A stretch of DNA of 5,465 nt, taken from NCBI GenBank assembly GCA_000715605.1, contig KL568543.1, forward strand, positions 197,419 to 202,883, in the 5' to 3' direction. The notes below the pieces were generated by a model. That model searched no databases, was not told the DNA's origin, and was given only the letters and a program-made list of their open reading frames with translations. Positions 5,014-5,465 of this stretch are shown here, piece after piece. The position numbers were made by a program, and so were the translations under genes. Every line of letters begins with the position of its first letter. The stretch's first letter is position 1. The DNA is from Streptomyces speibonae. Lineage in GTDB: Bacteria; Actinomycetota; Actinomycetes; Streptomycetales; Streptomycetaceae.

Positions 5014-5465
5014 TCAGGCTGTCTCGCGGACGGCGCGGGCGAGGGTCCGCAGGCCCTCGTCCAGCTCGTCCGGGGTGATGGTCAGTGCGGGGAGCAGCTT
5101 GACGACCTCGCTCTCCGGGCCGGACGTCTCGATCAGCAGGCCGAGTTCGAAGGCGCGCCGGGCGATGCGGCCGGCCCGCTCCTTGTCGTGGAACTCCATG
5201 CCCCACACCAGGCCGCGGCCGCGGTACTCCTTGACGGCGGCGGGGTTCTCCTCGGCGATGGCGGCCATGGCCTGCTCGACCTGCTCGCCGCGCGAACGGG
5301 TCTGCTTCTCCATCGCGGACCCGTCGGCCCAGTACGCCTCCAGGGTCGCGGTGGCCGTGACGAAGGCGGGGTTGTTGCCGCGGAAGGTGCCGTTGTGCTC
5401 GCCCGGCTCCCACAGGTCCAGCTCGGGCTTGAACAGCGTCAGCGCCATCGGCAGGCCGTAGCCGC
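5014..5465 (-). CDS. ectB: L-2,4-diaminobutyrate (DABA) aminotransferase, C-terminal part
   Basis: EctB is the PLP-dependent class III aminotransferase that transfers the amino group of glutamate to L-aspartate beta-semialdehyde, giving L-2,4-diaminobutyrate, the first committed step of ectoine synthesis. The window holds the last 149 codons of a protein usually about 420 residues long. It begins at GYGLPMALTLFKPELD, directly after the expected KSIS segment carrying the PLP lysine, which lies just outside. The segment EPGEHNGTFRGNNPAFVTA is diagnostic of EctB, and GLVWGMEF and the ITPDELDEGL end are typical. The ATG at 5448 is internal, not the start. ectC follows after 36 bp on the same strand; ectA is expected beyond the right edge, with the operon promoter upstream of it. 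Confidence 0.95.
   Translation of the reverse strand, partial: GYGLPMALTLFKPELDLWEPGEHNGTFRGNNPAFVTATATLEAYWADGSAMEKQTRSRGEQVEQAMAAIAEENPAAVKEYRGRGLVWGMEFHDKERAGRIARRAFELGLLIETSGPESEVVKLLPALTITPDELDEGLRTLARAVRETA

Noticed and set aside
5014..5448. A short complete gene starting at the ATG at 5448
   Set aside because: The frame continues past this ATG to the window edge with EctB-specific sequence (GYGLP), so the ATG is internal to a truncated ectB.
4637..5461. Plus-strand open frame opposite ectC and ectB
   Set aside because: It is antisense to clearly recognisable ectoine genes and has no identifiable domain.

Overview
The window is very GC-rich. Third codon positions are almost all G or C, GTG starts are common and spacers are short, so this is chromosomal DNA from a high-GC actinomycete, most likely a Streptomyces. 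Every gene I recognise belongs to a family common in that genus. I see no phage, plasmid, IS element, CRISPR array or RNA gene.

Left part (1-2347, mainly + strand). A possible leftward gene starts at the left edge (start near 51, only 17 codons visible, low confidence). Three rightward genes follow: a LURP-one-related (tubby-like fold) protein (271-867), a DUF1349 concanavalin-like protein (939-1547) and a FrnE/DsbA-type dithiol oxidoreductase (1631-2347). The oxidoreductase is preceded by an exact match to the thiol-stress sigma-R promoter pattern, GGAAT-N18-GTT, so it is probably transcribed separately under disulfide stress.

Middle (2348-3675). A fold-type I PLP enzyme of aminotransferase class V runs rightward (2463-3515) and converges on the ectoine genes. 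The 160-bp convergent spacer holds a long bulged hairpin that can serve as a bidirectional terminator (3535-3578), a second GC hairpin (3639-3656), and a displaced copy of the last codons of ectD.

Right part (3676-5465, - strand). This is the distal part of an ectoine/5-hydroxyectoine operon: ectB (cut by the window edge), ectC and ectD. ectA should lie beyond the right edge. EctB makes L-2,4-diaminobutyrate, EctA would acetylate it, EctC cyclises the product to ectoine, and EctD hydroxylates ectoine to 5-hydroxyectoine. These are compatible solutes for osmotic and heat stress.

The two observations most worth following are the sigma-R-type promoter in front of the frnE-like gene, and the 27-bp imperfect direct repeat that duplicates the 3' end of ectD in frame, 81 bp apart. 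I found no convincing evidence of a wholly new multi-gene system; most of the window is ordinary Streptomyces core-type sequence.
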